Shown: positions 1 to 8,998, counted from the stretch's first letter. The stretch: 19,197 nucleotides of DNA from Kapaibacterium sp038202665 (GCA_038202665.1 JBBRES010000023.1:1-19197), one strand, 5' to 3'. The notes: generated by a model from the sequence alone, not told the origin. Numbers and translations: made by a program.

Positions 1-2994
1 GGTGCCTTGATTAAGGGTAACAACTTCCAAGGCTTCTATAACACAGGCACAGAAGTCTCGAACAACACCATCTATAATGTTGCTCGAGCTGGAGTGTTCG
101 TTGGCTACGAAGACGGTGCAAAGATCACGGGCAACCGTATCTACAATGTAGGTACAGCTGCAACTGGTACATCGGTAAATGATGCAGCCGGTATCATTGC
201 CGGTGGAGAAACCCGTTATAATAACGTGGATTTGATGATCGCTCGCAACGAAGTAAGTGGCGTTGTTGGTAATACCAACTCCCGCGGTATCGTCGTTGAG
301 CAGGATCGCAATGATTATCAGTCCGTACTTGCATCTGGTGGTATCGTTTCGTTCCCAAGCCGTGCAGAGCACACCATGTTGAACAGCAACGTGGTATGGG
401 GTCTTCGTCGTGGAACAGCGGCCGGTACAATGGCTGGTATCCATGTGTTCACGCTTCGTGCAACATCTACGGATCCAGCAACTGCGTTGTTGACGCCATC
501 GATTTCAACGTACTTCACGCAAAAGGATACGATTGCAAATAACACGATCCTTATGCAGAACGATAACACCGTTGGCGCTGGCGCCATTGTTGGTATCGGT
601 ACGCAAAATGGAAACGGTACTGTAATCATGAACAATGCGATTGCCGTTCTTGGTAACGCAGGCGCAGCTACACTTGCTCAGACAGCAATCCTGTACGAAG
701 GAACGCTCTTCCGCAATGGTCGCTTCAACGCGGGCTATCTTCCAACAACAGCTCCTGCTGCTCTTATCTCGAATAAGAATGCATTCTGGACACCAAATGC
801 AAGCATCGTCCGCTTTGTTGAGATCTCGCACACAAGCCAGATTGTTTCAGTAGGCGCGAATGATGAGTTCTCGAACTTGGCCCAGTGGAGCAACTGGACG
901 TCACAAGATCTTAATTCGATCTATGGTGACTGGACAGTAGACATGGTCTTTAACGGCATTGCACCGAATCAAAAGCTTCGCGTGAACCTGTTGCCAACGC
1001 CACCAAAGGGTTCAATCTTGAACAACCGTGGTGAGCGTATCCTCTCGATCAAGTCAGACATTGATGGAAATGTACGTGGTGGCGCAGGCCTTGGCTACGA
1101 CATCGGTGCAAGTGAGTTCAATGGTCAGTTGTATGTAAACGACAATGAAGCAATATCAATCCTGTCGCCAAGCGCCTATCGCCGCAGCACAGGTTCTACT
1201 TCAGATGCCGAGTACATCATGACGAAGGCTCCAGTAGACGTGAAGGCACAAGTACAGAACAACGGTTCACTTCCAAGCTCGAACACAAAGGTTCGGGTTC
1301 AGATCTTCCTTCAGACGGCGGCATCGAATAACGCAGGGACGGGTCCTGCTCAGTTTAATGCAGCGGCTGTTGTAGACCGTACAGTAAATGTGTCGATGAA
1401 CTCGGGCGAGATCAAGACAGTCACTTTCAATATTCCTAATTGGACTCCACAAGTCTATGCTGGAATGGGTGCCTATACTGTTCCTGCTCAATTCAGCAAC
1501 ATGACGTACAACGTCACGCCACTCTATCGGATTGATGTGTCGCTGCAGTCTGACGAGAACAACGCGAATAACCTTGCTTCCAAGACTGTTCGCTTCTACC
1601 TACAGCGCTCACAGATGAGCGTGGTTCTTTCTGCTCGTGGTTCGAACGCAGACATTCTGACAGGTACTCCAACGACAACGGCCATTGCTGGTCGCTTGAA
1701 CGCCGACACGGCACTCAAGGCCTTTGGATATATCGGTTGGGTGAACGATCCATCTACGAACAACTATGCATACGATGTCTTTGACCGCGGTGCATGGGAA
1801 GACCGTTCTGTAGACTACTCGATCTACCGTACAATGTTCTGGTCACACGACAACACCGCATTCACACGTGGTGAGCGCGACGATATCCGCAACTTCATTG
1901 CTGCTGGTACCACGTCGTCGAAGAAGAACATGGCACTCTATTCACAAGAGCCAGCTCGTCGCCACATTGGTCTTGATCCAGTGAACGATGAAGCATTTGT
2001 CCGCAATGTTCTCCGTGCTACAAACGTTAGCCCAGGTACTCCAACACCTGCACCTCCTGTTGGCGCGAACTACTCCGGTAAGTACGTCACAGGTATGGCG
2101 ATCGCTCGTAACTCTTCTGAGCTCATCTCCCGTACTGGCTTCCTGAACGATGGCGATCCGATCCCTGGATTGGTGAAGGTCTACTCAGATGCCTCAACAT
2201 CCGGTATTGCGAACAATGCATATTCGTATCGCAAGGGTGATCGTACAACGCCAGACTCAATCATGGGCGTTGCAACGGCATCACTTACAGCGAATGTTGT
2301 CTACCTCTCTGTTGACTGGCGCCACTTCGCTCGCACGGTAACACGCACAGGTATTGAGCGTGCTCTCCGTGGTACGATCGACTTCTTCGTCACCAACGGT
2401 GGCACTGTTGTGCCAGTTGAACTTTCGCTCTTCGATGCGAAGGCTCGTGGTACAAACGTAGATGTGTTCTGGTCGACAGCATCTGAGAAGAACACAGACC
2501 ACTTCACAGTGGAACGTGCTCCAATCGGCGTAGCCGGAATCGCTTCCGGTAGTGCATTCACGACAGTTGCCACAGTTTCTGCTGCTGGTAACTCAACGAA
2601 GCACATCGACTATCGTCACACAGATGAGAACGTCGCTGCTGGTTCGTACCTCTATCGCCTTACATCGGTAGACATGGACGGAAGCTCGACGCAATCAGAT
2701 GAAGTACAAGTAACGATCGTGAACGGTACAAACGCCCTCTGGATGTCGGACGTAAGCCCGAACCCAGTGTCCAGCGATGCATCGATCTCCTTCGTGACTC
2801 CAACGTCTGGTAATGTTGAACTCAAGTTGTTCAGCGTTTCCGGTACAGAAATCCTCACGATCGTTAATGGCGACATGAGCGCCGGACGTCATGATGTGAA
2901 CATGTCTGCAGCAAACCTTGCTGCTGGCTCGTATCGCCTCGTACTCCGCGCTGGTGACAACATGGTAACGAAGACAGTGACGGTTGTGAAGTAA
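1..2994 (+). CDS. Secreted beta-helix surface protein with T9SS sorting domain (5' partial)
   Basis: The reading frame is already open at base 1, so the true start and signal peptide lie to the left; a TTG at position 7 is only an internal codon. The first ~800 nt encode Asn/Gly-rich repeats of the 'NNTIYNV...ITGNRIYNV' kind, typical of right-handed parallel beta-helix (PbH1) proteins, ending in a DIGASEF motif near nt 1099. Next come a CARDB-like beta-sandwich (nt ~1220-1600), then a stretch (nt ~1616-2390, with 'YRTMFWSHDN' and 'RDDIRNFIAAG') resembling the ThuA/glutamine-amidotransferase-like folds of T9SS cargo. An FN3-like segment begins 'PVELSLFDAK' (nt ~2413), followed by a T9SS type A sorting domain (nt ~2755-2991: 'SPNPVSSDASISF', 'LAAGSYRLVLRAG', terminal 'TKTVTVVK'). 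Such proteins are exported and anchored on the cell surface or released. Substrate or partner is unknown. The T9SS assignment is firm, the middle domains are tentative. Confidence 0.9.
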   Translation, partial: GALIKGNNFQGFYNTGTEVSNNTIYNVARAGVFVGYEDGAKITGNRIYNVGTAATGTSVNDAAGIIAGGETRYNNVDLMIARNEVSGVVGNTNSRGIVVEQDRNDYQSVLASGGIVSFPSRAEHTMLNSNVVWGLRRGTAAGTMAGIHVFTLRATSTDPATALLTPSISTYFTQKDTIANNTILMQNDNTVGAGAIVGIGTQNGNGTVIMNNAIAVLGNAGAATLAQTAILYEGTLFRNGRFNAGYLPTTAPAALISNKNAFWTPNASIVRFVEISHTSQIVSVGANDEFSNLAQWSNWTSQDLNSIYGDWTVDMVFNGIAPNQKLRVNLLPTPPKGSILNNRGERILSIKSDIDGNVRGGAGLGYDIGASEFNGQLYVNDNEAISILSPSAYRRSTGSTSDAEYIMTKAPVDVKAQVQNNGSLPSSNTKVRVQIFLQTAASNNAGTGPAQFNAAAVVDRTVNVSMNSGEIKTVTFNIPNWTPQVYAGMGAYTVPAQFSNMTYNVTPLYRIDVSLQSDENNANNLASKTVRFYLQRSQMSVVLSARGSNADILTGTPTTTAIAGRLNADTALKAFGYIGWVNDPSTNNYAYDVFDRGAWEDRSVDYSIYRTMFWSHDNTAFTRGERDDIRNFIAAGTTSSKKNMALYSQEPARRHIGLDPVNDEAFVRNVLRATNVSPGTPTPAPPVGANYSGKYVTGMAIARNSSELISRTGFLNDGDPIPGLVKVYSDASTSGIANNAYSYRKGDRTTPDSIMGVATASLTANVVYLSVDWRHFARTVTRTGIERALRGTIDFFVTNGGTVVPVELSLFDAKARGTNVDVFWSTASEKNTDHFTVERAPIGVAGIASGSAFTTVATVSAAGNSTKHIDYRHTDENVAAGSYLYRLTSVDMDGSSTQSDEVQVTIVNGTNALWMSDVSPNPVSSDASISFVTPTSGNVELKLFSVSGTEILTIVNGDMSAGRHDVNMSAANLAAGSYRLVLRAGDNMVTKTVTVVK

Positions 2995-3018
2995 CTCACA
3001 ACGTCGCACGACAAACAT

Positions 3019-3063
3019 CGACCGCTCCTGTATCATTGAGATGCAGGAGCGGTCGTTTTATAT
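3019..3063 (+). terminator. Rho-independent terminator after the T9SS cargo gene
   Basis: A perfect 12-bp stem (arms 3019-3030 and 3044-3055) with a 13-nt loop is followed by TTTTATAT (3056-3063). It lies 24 nt after the stop codon of the upstream surface-protein gene and before lnt, so it should end that transcript. Confidence 0.88.
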
Positions 3064-3064
3064 G
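3036..3064 (+). promoter_or_regulatory. Candidate lnt promoter nested in the terminator
   Basis: TTGAGA (3036-3041, 5 of 6 matches to the sigma70 -35 box) and TATATG (3059-3064, 4 of 6 to the -10 box) are separated by exactly 17 nt. The -35 box spans the hairpin loop, the spacer covers the 3' arm and the -10 box uses the T-tract. Initiation about 7 nt downstream would place the start at roughly 3071-3073, 2-4 nt before the lnt ATG at 3075. No other promoter fits in the 11 nt between the T-tract and the ATG. Promoter consensus in this lineage may differ, so this is inferred. Confidence 0.4.
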
Positions 3065-3074
3065 GTCTACATAC

Positions 3075-4700
3075 ATGCGATCAGTCCTCTTTGCACTCGC
3101 AACAGGCTTGCTGTTGGGAGTGGCATTCCCGCCCTCGCCGTTAGGTATCCTCTCATTTGTCGCCTTCGTGCCTTTGCTACTCCTTTGGGCGCATCGTGCT
3201 CCAGATCTTTCTCGGTGGAAGATGTTCGGACTGTTGTACCTGTGCTTCTTCGTGTACCATGGTATCTCGAATTGGTGGGTGAGCTCGTGGCAAGAACACG
3301 CAGACCCGTATTTGTTCGCAAGCGGAATAGCCCTGTGGATAGGTCACCCCATCTTTCTGAGTCTGCCTTTCTATGTCCTTGCCTCCATCCGAACGCGCAC
3401 AAGCGCCGGCGTCATGCTTTGGTGTGCGCCGTTTGCTGTTGGAGGTTTTGAGTGGCTTCACGGTCAGACCGATGCATCGTATCCTTGGCTCACAACTGGG
3501 TATGATCTCACGTCCACCGTCTTTGGTCAAGCCGCCGACGTGATCGGTGTGTATGGTTTGTCCATGCTGATCGTTGGCGTCAATGTGGCGATCGTACACA
3601 TGGCCATGCGTTCTGGTACACCACAGCAAACACGCCGAAGACGAGTCATTGCATTTGCCGCTCTCACGGCCGTGGTTCTCTCGTGGGGTGTGTACGGTGC
3701 AAGTCGACAGCGACAGTATGCAGTGGAGACGAGTCCACAGAGGATTGCCGTTGCCGCCATCCAGCCCAACGAAGATCCATGGGATAAGTGGGCCTCACCA
3801 GAATCTCAAGTAGCCCGACATGTGCGCATTGTTGACTCGCTTCGCAAGAGCCGCATCCAACCGGATCTTGTGGTGTGGAGCGAGACCGCCATACCATTCA
3901 CGATTCGTCAACCGTTATTCGATGCCAATTGGCAGCAACTGCGTAGGTGGGTGGACACGTCTGGATTCGCCTTGCTGACGGGGTATTCAGACATCATGGT
4001 CTATGCACCCAATGCCGCCCCTCCTTCGGCGCGGGTGTCTCTCTCAGACCCATCGAAGCGATTCGACGCCTTTAACGCAGCTATGCTTGTGCAAGGAAGC
4101 GATACCAACATTTCGGTGCACCGAAAGTCAATGCTCACCCCATTTGCCGAACGCCTACCATTCGCAGATCATCTGACCTTTGCAATGTCGTGGTTCCAGT
4201 GGGGAGTAGGGATCTCTGGATGGGGGAAAGGTCAAACGCGTGATCCGCTGCCATTCGTCACCGCCAAAGGTGACCGTCACCGCGTTGGCGCCATCATCTG
4301 CATCGAGTCTATCTACCCGGAAGTATCTATCGACCTAGTGAGAAACGGTGCAGACATCTTGAGTGTGATCACCAATGATGCCTGGTTCAATGGCACGCCC
4401 GGACCTTGGCAACACGAGCGCATTGCAGCCATGCGAGCCATCGAAACGAGACGTAGTATTGTTCGATGTGCGAACTCTGGGATTACGGCCATCATACGAC
4501 CCAACGGCACATCCGTCACGCTAGAGCCTATGCGAGAGGCCGCTCTGTCGGGCGTGATTGCATCCAATACGGAAATCACGCCCTACGTCAGATCTGGAAA
4601 CTTCCTGCCGATTGCCGGACTTATCCTTGCCCTTGCCGCCTTCGTCCTTACACGAATTCCAGCCCTTCTTCGTAAACTGCGTTTCTCTACAACTCACTGA
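3075..4700 (+). CDS. lnt: Apolipoprotein N-acyltransferase
   Basis: Inner-membrane enzyme that adds the third acyl chain to the N-terminal cysteine of lipoproteins, using phospholipid as donor. The protein is 541 residues, close to the family norm. The N-terminal ~200 residues hold several hydrophobic helices and the C-terminus carries one more (about 516-534), flanking a periplasmic nitrilase-fold domain. The catalytic triad is visible: Glu270 in 'VVWSETAIPF', Lys351 in 'HRKSMLTPFAERLPF' and Cys409 in 'GAIICIESIYPE', matching E267/K335/C387 of the E. coli enzyme. The supporting glutamates E359 (PFAE) and E411 are also kept. The ATG at 3075 was preferred over an in-frame TTG at 3036, which lies in the terminator loop and would add 13 non-hydrophobic residues. 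No Shine-Dalgarno is seen, consistent with the near-leaderless promoter proposed upstream. The next gene starts 12 nt after its stop, suggesting co-transcription. Confidence 0.95.
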   Translation: MRSVLFALATGLLLGVAFPPSPLGILSFVAFVPLLLLWAHRAPDLSRWKMFGLLYLCFFVYHGISNWWVSSWQEHADPYLFASGIALWIGHPIFLSLPFYVLASIRTRTSAGVMLWCAPFAVGGFEWLHGQTDASYPWLTTGYDLTSTVFGQAADVIGVYGLSMLIVGVNVAIVHMAMRSGTPQQTRRRRVIAFAALTAVVLSWGVYGASRQRQYAVETSPQRIAVAAIQPNEDPWDKWASPESQVARHVRIVDSLRKSRIQPDLVVWSETAIPFTIRQPLFDANWQQLRRWVDTSGFALLTGYSDIMVYAPNAAPPSARVSLSDPSKRFDAFNAAMLVQGSDTNISVHRKSMLTPFAERLPFADHLTFAMSWFQWGVGISGWGKGQTRDPLPFVTAKGDRHRVGAIICIESIYPEVSIDLVRNGADILSVITNDAWFNGTPGPWQHERIAAMRAIETRRSIVRCANSGITAIIRPNGTSVTLEPMREAALSGVIASNTEITPYVRSGNFLPIAGLILALAAFVLTRIPALLRKLRFSTTH

Positions 4701-4712
4701 CTCCGCCTCGCT

Positions 4713-6053
4713 ATGAAACGACAACACCTTGGCCTACGGATTGTGATGTTCGCAATAACACTTGTTATTGGCGGCATGCAATCCCAAGCCCAGTACAAGC
4801 CCGTCCAATTCAAAGAATACGATCTTGCCAACGGCATGCACGTAATACTCCACGAAGATCACTCTGCGCCCGTTGTGGCAACCGTGGTTCAATACAAGGT
4901 TGGCTCTCGCGACGAAGATCCTGCGAGAACGGGATTTGCACACTTCTTCGAACACCTGATGTTCGAAAGCACCGACAAGATCGACCGTGGGACGATTGAT
5001 AAACTCGTCAATGGTGCTGGTGGTGAGCTCAACGCCTTTACGTCGCAAGATCAAACCATCTATCACTTTGTTGTGCCAAGTAATGAAGTGCGACTTGCCT
5101 TGTGGATCGAAGCGCAACGCATGCGCAAACTTCACATCGACAAGATCGGCGTGGAAACGCAACGGGGTGTGGTGAAGGAAGAGCGCAAGAATCGGTACGA
5201 CAACGCACCGTATGGTGGTATGCTCGATAAGCTCATGGCGGGTACGTTCAGAGGAACGCCGTATTCATGGTCGACGATTGGCTCTGCGCAACACATCGAC
5301 TCTGCTGCTATCTCTGAGTTCAAAGCGTTCTACGACAAGTTCTACCAACCGAACAATGCAATTTTGGTTGTCGCCGGAGACTTTGATGAGTCAGTTGTCC
5401 GCGAAACAATCGATGCATACTTCGGAGCATATACAAAGGTGATTGAACCATCACGCCCTGTGTTCGCCGGACTGCAGCCCATGAACGGTGAAACGAAAGA
5501 GACCATCAACGATCCGCGTGCACAGCTGCCAGCCGTTTTCATAGGCATGCGTGGCGTGGGAATGAAAGACCCAGATTCGTATGCAGCAGATCTTCTGGCC
5601 AAGATCATGTCGAACGGCGAGAGCTCACGATTGTACAAGGCACTCGTCGACAGTGCACAGATTAGCGTGAATGCAGACCTCAGTGTGATTGGTCGCGAAT
5701 ATGGTGGACTCGTCCTCTTGATTGGCATTGCTGCTCCTGGAAAAGACATCACTCCTGTTGAGCGGGCTCTTCTTGCTCAAGTGGCGAAGGTGGCGGAGGG
5801 CGGCGTGACGGATGAAGAGCTCACGAAGGCCAAGAATCAAACCGAAACAGAATTTGTGCAGTCGCGCATGGGCGCCTATCAAATCGCACTGTCGCTCTCG
5901 AATGCCTATCGCTACTTCGGATCAACCAATGAGATCAACGAAGAGTTGGCCAAGTATTTGAAAGTGACGAAGGCCGATATTCAGCGCGTTGCAAAACGAC
6001 TCTTCCAAACAAACGATCGTGTTGTTGTTACCTACATTCCGGTGAAAGGGTAA
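4713..6053 (+). CDS. M16 family zinc metallopeptidase, catalytic (HxxEH) subunit
   Basis: A secreted 446-residue M16B peptidase. A signal peptide occupies residues 1-26 (hydrophobic 'IVMFAITLVIGG', cleavage after SQA). The inverted zinc motif HFFEH is at residues 77-81, with the third zinc ligand probably Glu157 in 'VVKEER', 76 residues on, as the family requires. The C-terminal M16 half (about 190-440) has the usual fold signatures ('YQPNNAILVVAGDF') but at the site where M16 proteins carry the substrate-binding Arg/Tyr pair ('LREkrGlaY') it reads 'LVDSAQISV', so Arg is Val312 and Tyr is Val319. The missing pair is supplied by the next gene, whose start is 4 nt after this stop. Expected role: periplasmic or outer-membrane-facing degradation of peptides or misfolded protein. 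Substrate unknown. No clear ribosome-binding site precedes the ATG. Confidence 0.93.
   Translation: MKRQHLGLRIVMFAITLVIGGMQSQAQYKPVQFKEYDLANGMHVILHEDHSAPVVATVVQYKVGSRDEDPARTGFAHFFEHLMFESTDKIDRGTIDKLVNGAGGELNAFTSQDQTIYHFVVPSNEVRLALWIEAQRMRKLHIDKIGVETQRGVVKEERKNRYDNAPYGGMLDKLMAGTFRGTPYSWSTIGSAQHIDSAAISEFKAFYDKFYQPNNAILVVAGDFDESVVRETIDAYFGAYTKVIEPSRPVFAGLQPMNGETKETINDPRAQLPAVFIGMRGVGMKDPDSYAADLLAKIMSNGESSRLYKALVDSAQISVNADLSVIGREYGGLVLLIGIAAPGKDITPVERALLAQVAKVAEGGVTDEELTKAKNQTETEFVQSRMGAYQIALSLSNAYRYFGSTNEINEELAKYLKVTKADIQRVAKRLFQTNDRVVVTYIPVKG
6045..6050 (+). promoter_or_regulatory. Ribosome-binding site of the second M16 gene
   Basis: AAAGGG ends 7 nt before the ATG at 6058 and lies inside the last codons of the preceding gene, so translation is probably coupled. 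It favours 6058 over the in-frame ATG at 6076. Confidence 0.5.
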
Positions 6054-6057
6054 GCAC

Positions 6058-8241
6058 ATGATTACATATACACGCATGACACACCGAGTACTCTTCTTCG
6101 CCATCGCATCCATGCTCCTGTGTTCCACAACGGCGTGGGCACAATCAACGAAGAAGAAGCCGAGCACGAAGAAGAAAACAGCCGCAATGTCGAAGGCGAC
6201 TTCGCCGGAAGCTCCAGCAGCGCCTACCGACAAGCCATCACTCGATGTGATGCCGAAGCCTCTGGCGTCCACAGCATTCACATTCCCGTCGTACGAAGAG
6301 ATCACATTGTCGAATGGCTTGCACGTGTTTGTGATCGAGAATCACGATCAACCGTTGATCACCGTGAATCTCTCCATCCGTGGCGGAGAAGCATCGGACC
6401 CTGTTGGAAAAGAAGGGGCCGTTTCGATGACGGCCGATATGCTTTTCAAAGGCACGAAACAACACACGGCGGCGCAGATTGCTCAGGGACTCGACGGCGT
6501 AGGCGCAACTCTGAAGGCAACTGCCGGAACGGAGTCCATCAACTTCAATGGTTCGTCGCTCAAAAAGCATGCGCCACTGCTCATGCAAACGCTCAGTGAA
6601 CTGCTTGTGACGCCAACGTTCCCACAAGAAGAATTCGATAAACTCAAAGAACAGATGGCCGCAGGTGTTGCGTACGAGCGATCACGCCCGATGGAACTTG
6701 CACAAGCTCTCGCACGCAAGGTTATCTACGGTGTGAATAGTCCGTATGCACGACGCAAAACGGAGAAGAGTGTCGCCGCTGTTCAGGTTGGAGATCTTTC
6801 ATCCTTCCACACCACGTGGATGCGCCCAAATGCTGCCTCGATCGCCATCGTTGGCGATATCACGGTGAGCGAGGCCAAGTCGCTTCTCGAGAAGTCGCTC
6901 GGTGCATGGAAGAAGGCCGACGTGCCAACGTTGACGTTCCCAGAGCAAGAGGTGATGCCATCGGCGGTGTACTTCATTCCTCGCAAGGGATCGGTGCAGT
7001 CGTCCATCATTGTTAGCGCGGCTGCTCCTGCCATGAATGCGCCAGACTATCATGCCGTTGAACTCATGGGCGGCTTCATTGGCTCAGGCTTTGGAAGTCT
7101 CTTCTTCAACACGCTTCGAGAGACCTACTCGTACACGTATTCACCGTTTGGATTCGTGTCGCGCGGACGTCGCTACAACCGCATTGCCGTTGGCGCAGAA
7201 GTTCGGTCCGCCGTTACAGATTCCGCCATCGTTGTGATGTTGCGCGAGATCAAGAAGCTCGGCTTTGAAGGTCCTGATGAACAAGCACTCGATCGTCGAA
7301 AAAAGTACGAAGTAGGTAACTATCGCAGGCTGTTTGAGAATCCCTCTGTTGTTGCAAGTCTGTTGCAGAATGCGTGGATGAACGACATTCCCTATAGTGA
7401 GATCGAAGAAGAAGACAAGCGCATTGAAGGCGTATCCGGTTCGAATGTGCAGGAGGCCACGGATAGGTATCTGAACATGTTCAACATTCGGCTTGTGGTG
7501 GTTGGAAGTCCGGACGTTCGTTCAAAGCTCGAACAGTTCGGTCAAGTGATAGACTACAGCACCGACATACAACCGGCACCAGCAGATGCGTTTGAGTCAG
7601 TCTCACTTTCCGTGAACGACATCGTTGCAAAGTATGAGCAAGCTCTCGGTGGCAGCGCTGCCATTGCCGCCCTCAAGACCCTTACGACCACTGCCGAAAC
7701 ATCCATGTTGATGCAAGGCAACACGATGAGTGGAACGTATACACGCAAGCAAATGGCACCGAATAAAGAGTATGCGAATTTCGATCTCAAGGTGATGGTA
7801 CAAACGCAGTGGATCGATGGCACAAAGGCTTGGACGAGCATGATGAATGGTCCAGCCGCACCAGCCGATGTTGACGAGTCAAAACAACTCTTGCTCGATG
7901 CCCGACTCTTCCCAGTGCTCTCACTCAGGGAGCAGAAGGCAGTTGTGAAAGGGAAGCAAGGCGGCATGGTGGTTGTTGAAACCACGGCACCTTCGGGTAG
8001 GGCAGAAACGTATTACTTCAACGCGAATACGTTTCTCCTCGATAGAATGGAAAAGGTAGAGAGCACACCAAACGGACCGATGACGATTGTCGAACGCTAC
8101 GAAGAGTATGTGGCAGTAGATGGCGTGATGTTCCCGTCGGTGTTGAAGGTTCAGAACCCCATCTATGCAATCACGATGAAGAACACATATAAGGGGAATG
8201 TTGCAATGGATGATGCAACGTTCGCACCATCTACGAAGTAG
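6058..8241 (+). CDS. M16 family non-catalytic subunit with C-terminal LolA-like domain
   Basis: 727 residues: signal peptide (1-28, ending AWA), a lysine-rich linker with two STKKK/TKKK runs (about 30-60), an M16 N-half (about 75-265), an M16 C-half (about 300-505) and a ~220-residue extension. Where the zinc motif should stand ('HxxEH' before 'MLFKGT') the residues are Ser123, Ala126 and Asp127, so no zinc can bind. The Arg/Tyr pair is intact (Arg354 and Tyr361 in 'NTLRETYSYTYS'). This is the mirror image of the upstream gene and, by analogy with the known two-subunit M16B peptidases, implies a heterodimer with one composite active site. The extension (about 510-727) holds 'YEQALGGSAAIAALKTL', which in Bacteroidetes proteins opens LolA/outer-membrane-lipoprotein-sorting-like beta domains; the rest ('YYFNANTFLLDRMEK', 'VDGVMFPSVLKV') fits that fold. 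The ATG at 6058 is preferred for its RBS. Confidence 0.9.
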   Translation: MITYTRMTHRVLFFAIASMLLCSTTAWAQSTKKKPSTKKKTAAMSKATSPEAPAAPTDKPSLDVMPKPLASTAFTFPSYEEITLSNGLHVFVIENHDQPLITVNLSIRGGEASDPVGKEGAVSMTADMLFKGTKQHTAAQIAQGLDGVGATLKATAGTESINFNGSSLKKHAPLLMQTLSELLVTPTFPQEEFDKLKEQMAAGVAYERSRPMELAQALARKVIYGVNSPYARRKTEKSVAAVQVGDLSSFHTTWMRPNAASIAIVGDITVSEAKSLLEKSLGAWKKADVPTLTFPEQEVMPSAVYFIPRKGSVQSSIIVSAAAPAMNAPDYHAVELMGGFIGSGFGSLFFNTLRETYSYTYSPFGFVSRGRRYNRIAVGAEVRSAVTDSAIVVMLREIKKLGFEGPDEQALDRRKKYEVGNYRRLFENPSVVASLLQNAWMNDIPYSEIEEEDKRIEGVSGSNVQEATDRYLNMFNIRLVVVGSPDVRSKLEQFGQVIDYSTDIQPAPADAFESVSLSVNDIVAKYEQALGGSAAIAALKTLTTTAETSMLMQGNTMSGTYTRKQMAPNKEYANFDLKVMVQTQWIDGTKAWTSMMNGPAAPADVDESKQLLLDARLFPVLSLREQKAVVKGKQGGMVVVETTAPSGRAETYYFNANTFLLDRMEKVESTPNGPMTIVERYEEYVAVDGVMFPSVLKVQNPIYAITMKNTYKGNVAMDDATFAPSTK

Positions 8242-8248
8242 ACGCGCG

Positions 8249-8956
8249 ATGCAGTTCATAGAAGTACTTCGCTCCATGTGGTTCGCGCTTGTTGCGCCAC
8301 ATCGGATCGTTGAAACGATCTCAACACCGGTGACGGCATTCTTTGCCGTTGCCGTTGTTGTTTCTACCATGGTCTCACTGAGTGCGTCCTACATAGAGGA
8401 CGGCCAACCGGCATTACGTGCGGAGAATGTTGCCTTTGAGCGCATGTCGATGGCAAAGGACACAGCCAGTGCAGAAGTGCCGGTGGTGGATCTTAGCCCG
8501 CCCGCCCGCACATTCACTGCTGTCTTGGGTGGGGCCTTGTTAAAGAACATCATGCCCATTGTTGTGTTGGCAGGTGTGTTTGTATCGCTTGTGCGGTTTA
8601 TGACGAATGCCCCTTTAAAGTTTGGGGCGGCACTCAGTATTGTGTCGGCCAGTACATCCATCCTCTGCCTTGAGCTCCTCCTCAACACAGCACTGCATGT
8701 AGGAATTGGAACGAATAGGGCCGGAATCCATGCCGGAGTTTTCGTAGATCCGAGTGTTCACGGCTTTCTCTTCTTGTTCCTTCAGAACCTAGCGCCTCTG
8801 TCACTTTGGCGCTATGTGGTGATCGCCTCTGCTATGGCGCAGGCCTCGGGTATGCATCCGCGATACGGAGTAGTTCTTGGGCCCATTGTGTGGGTCGTGG
8901 TCGTCTTGGCCATGGGCCTTCTCTCGTTCAACGGATTTCTCTTCTACGGACTGTAA
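8249..8956 (+). CDS. YIP1-family integral membrane protein
   Basis: A 235-residue protein without a cleavable signal. About five hydrophobic segments are visible: 27-48, 88-117, 124-149, 172-192 and 206-228. The opening 'ALVAPHRIVETIS' and the closing segment with 'FLQNLAPLSLWRYVVIASAMAQASG' match the pattern of prokaryotic YIP1-domain proteins (a Phe/Leu-x-Leu-Trp helix followed by a small-residue helix). The molecular function of bacterial YIP1 proteins is not established; they are polytopic inner-membrane proteins often found near envelope genes. The frame is open further upstream to an ATG at 8198 inside the M16 gene, but the ATG at 8249, 7 nt after that gene's stop, gives the natural family N-terminus. 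It is probably the last gene of the lnt-M16-M16 run. Confidence 0.72.
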   Translation: MQFIEVLRSMWFALVAPHRIVETISTPVTAFFAVAVVVSTMVSLSASYIEDGQPALRAENVAFERMSMAKDTASAEVPVVDLSPPARTFTAVLGGALLKNIMPIVVLAGVFVSLVRFMTNAPLKFGAALSIVSASTSILCLELLLNTALHVGIGTNRAGIHAGVFVDPSVHGFLFLFLQNLAPLSLWRYVVIASAMAQASGMHPRYGVVLGPIVWVVVVLAMGLLSFNGFLFYGL

Positions 8957-8998
8957 CCAATTCGAAAACGGCGCTGTCATCCCTGCAGTTACACGCAC

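Noticed and set aside
3036..3074. In-frame TTG start for lnt at 3036
   Set aside because: The added 13 residues are encoded by the terminator hairpin and T-tract, have no ribosome-binding site and do not look like an Lnt N-terminus.
3177..3629. A 150-residue open frame on the - strand within lnt
   Set aside because: It is antisense to the conserved membrane part of lnt and has a His/Arg/Cys-rich composition typical of shadow frames.
8198..8248. YIP1 start at 8198 inside the M16 gene
   Set aside because: The extra 17 residues (His/Arg/Ser-rich) are read from the end of the M16 gene in another frame. The ATG at 8249 follows the M16 stop and fits the family.
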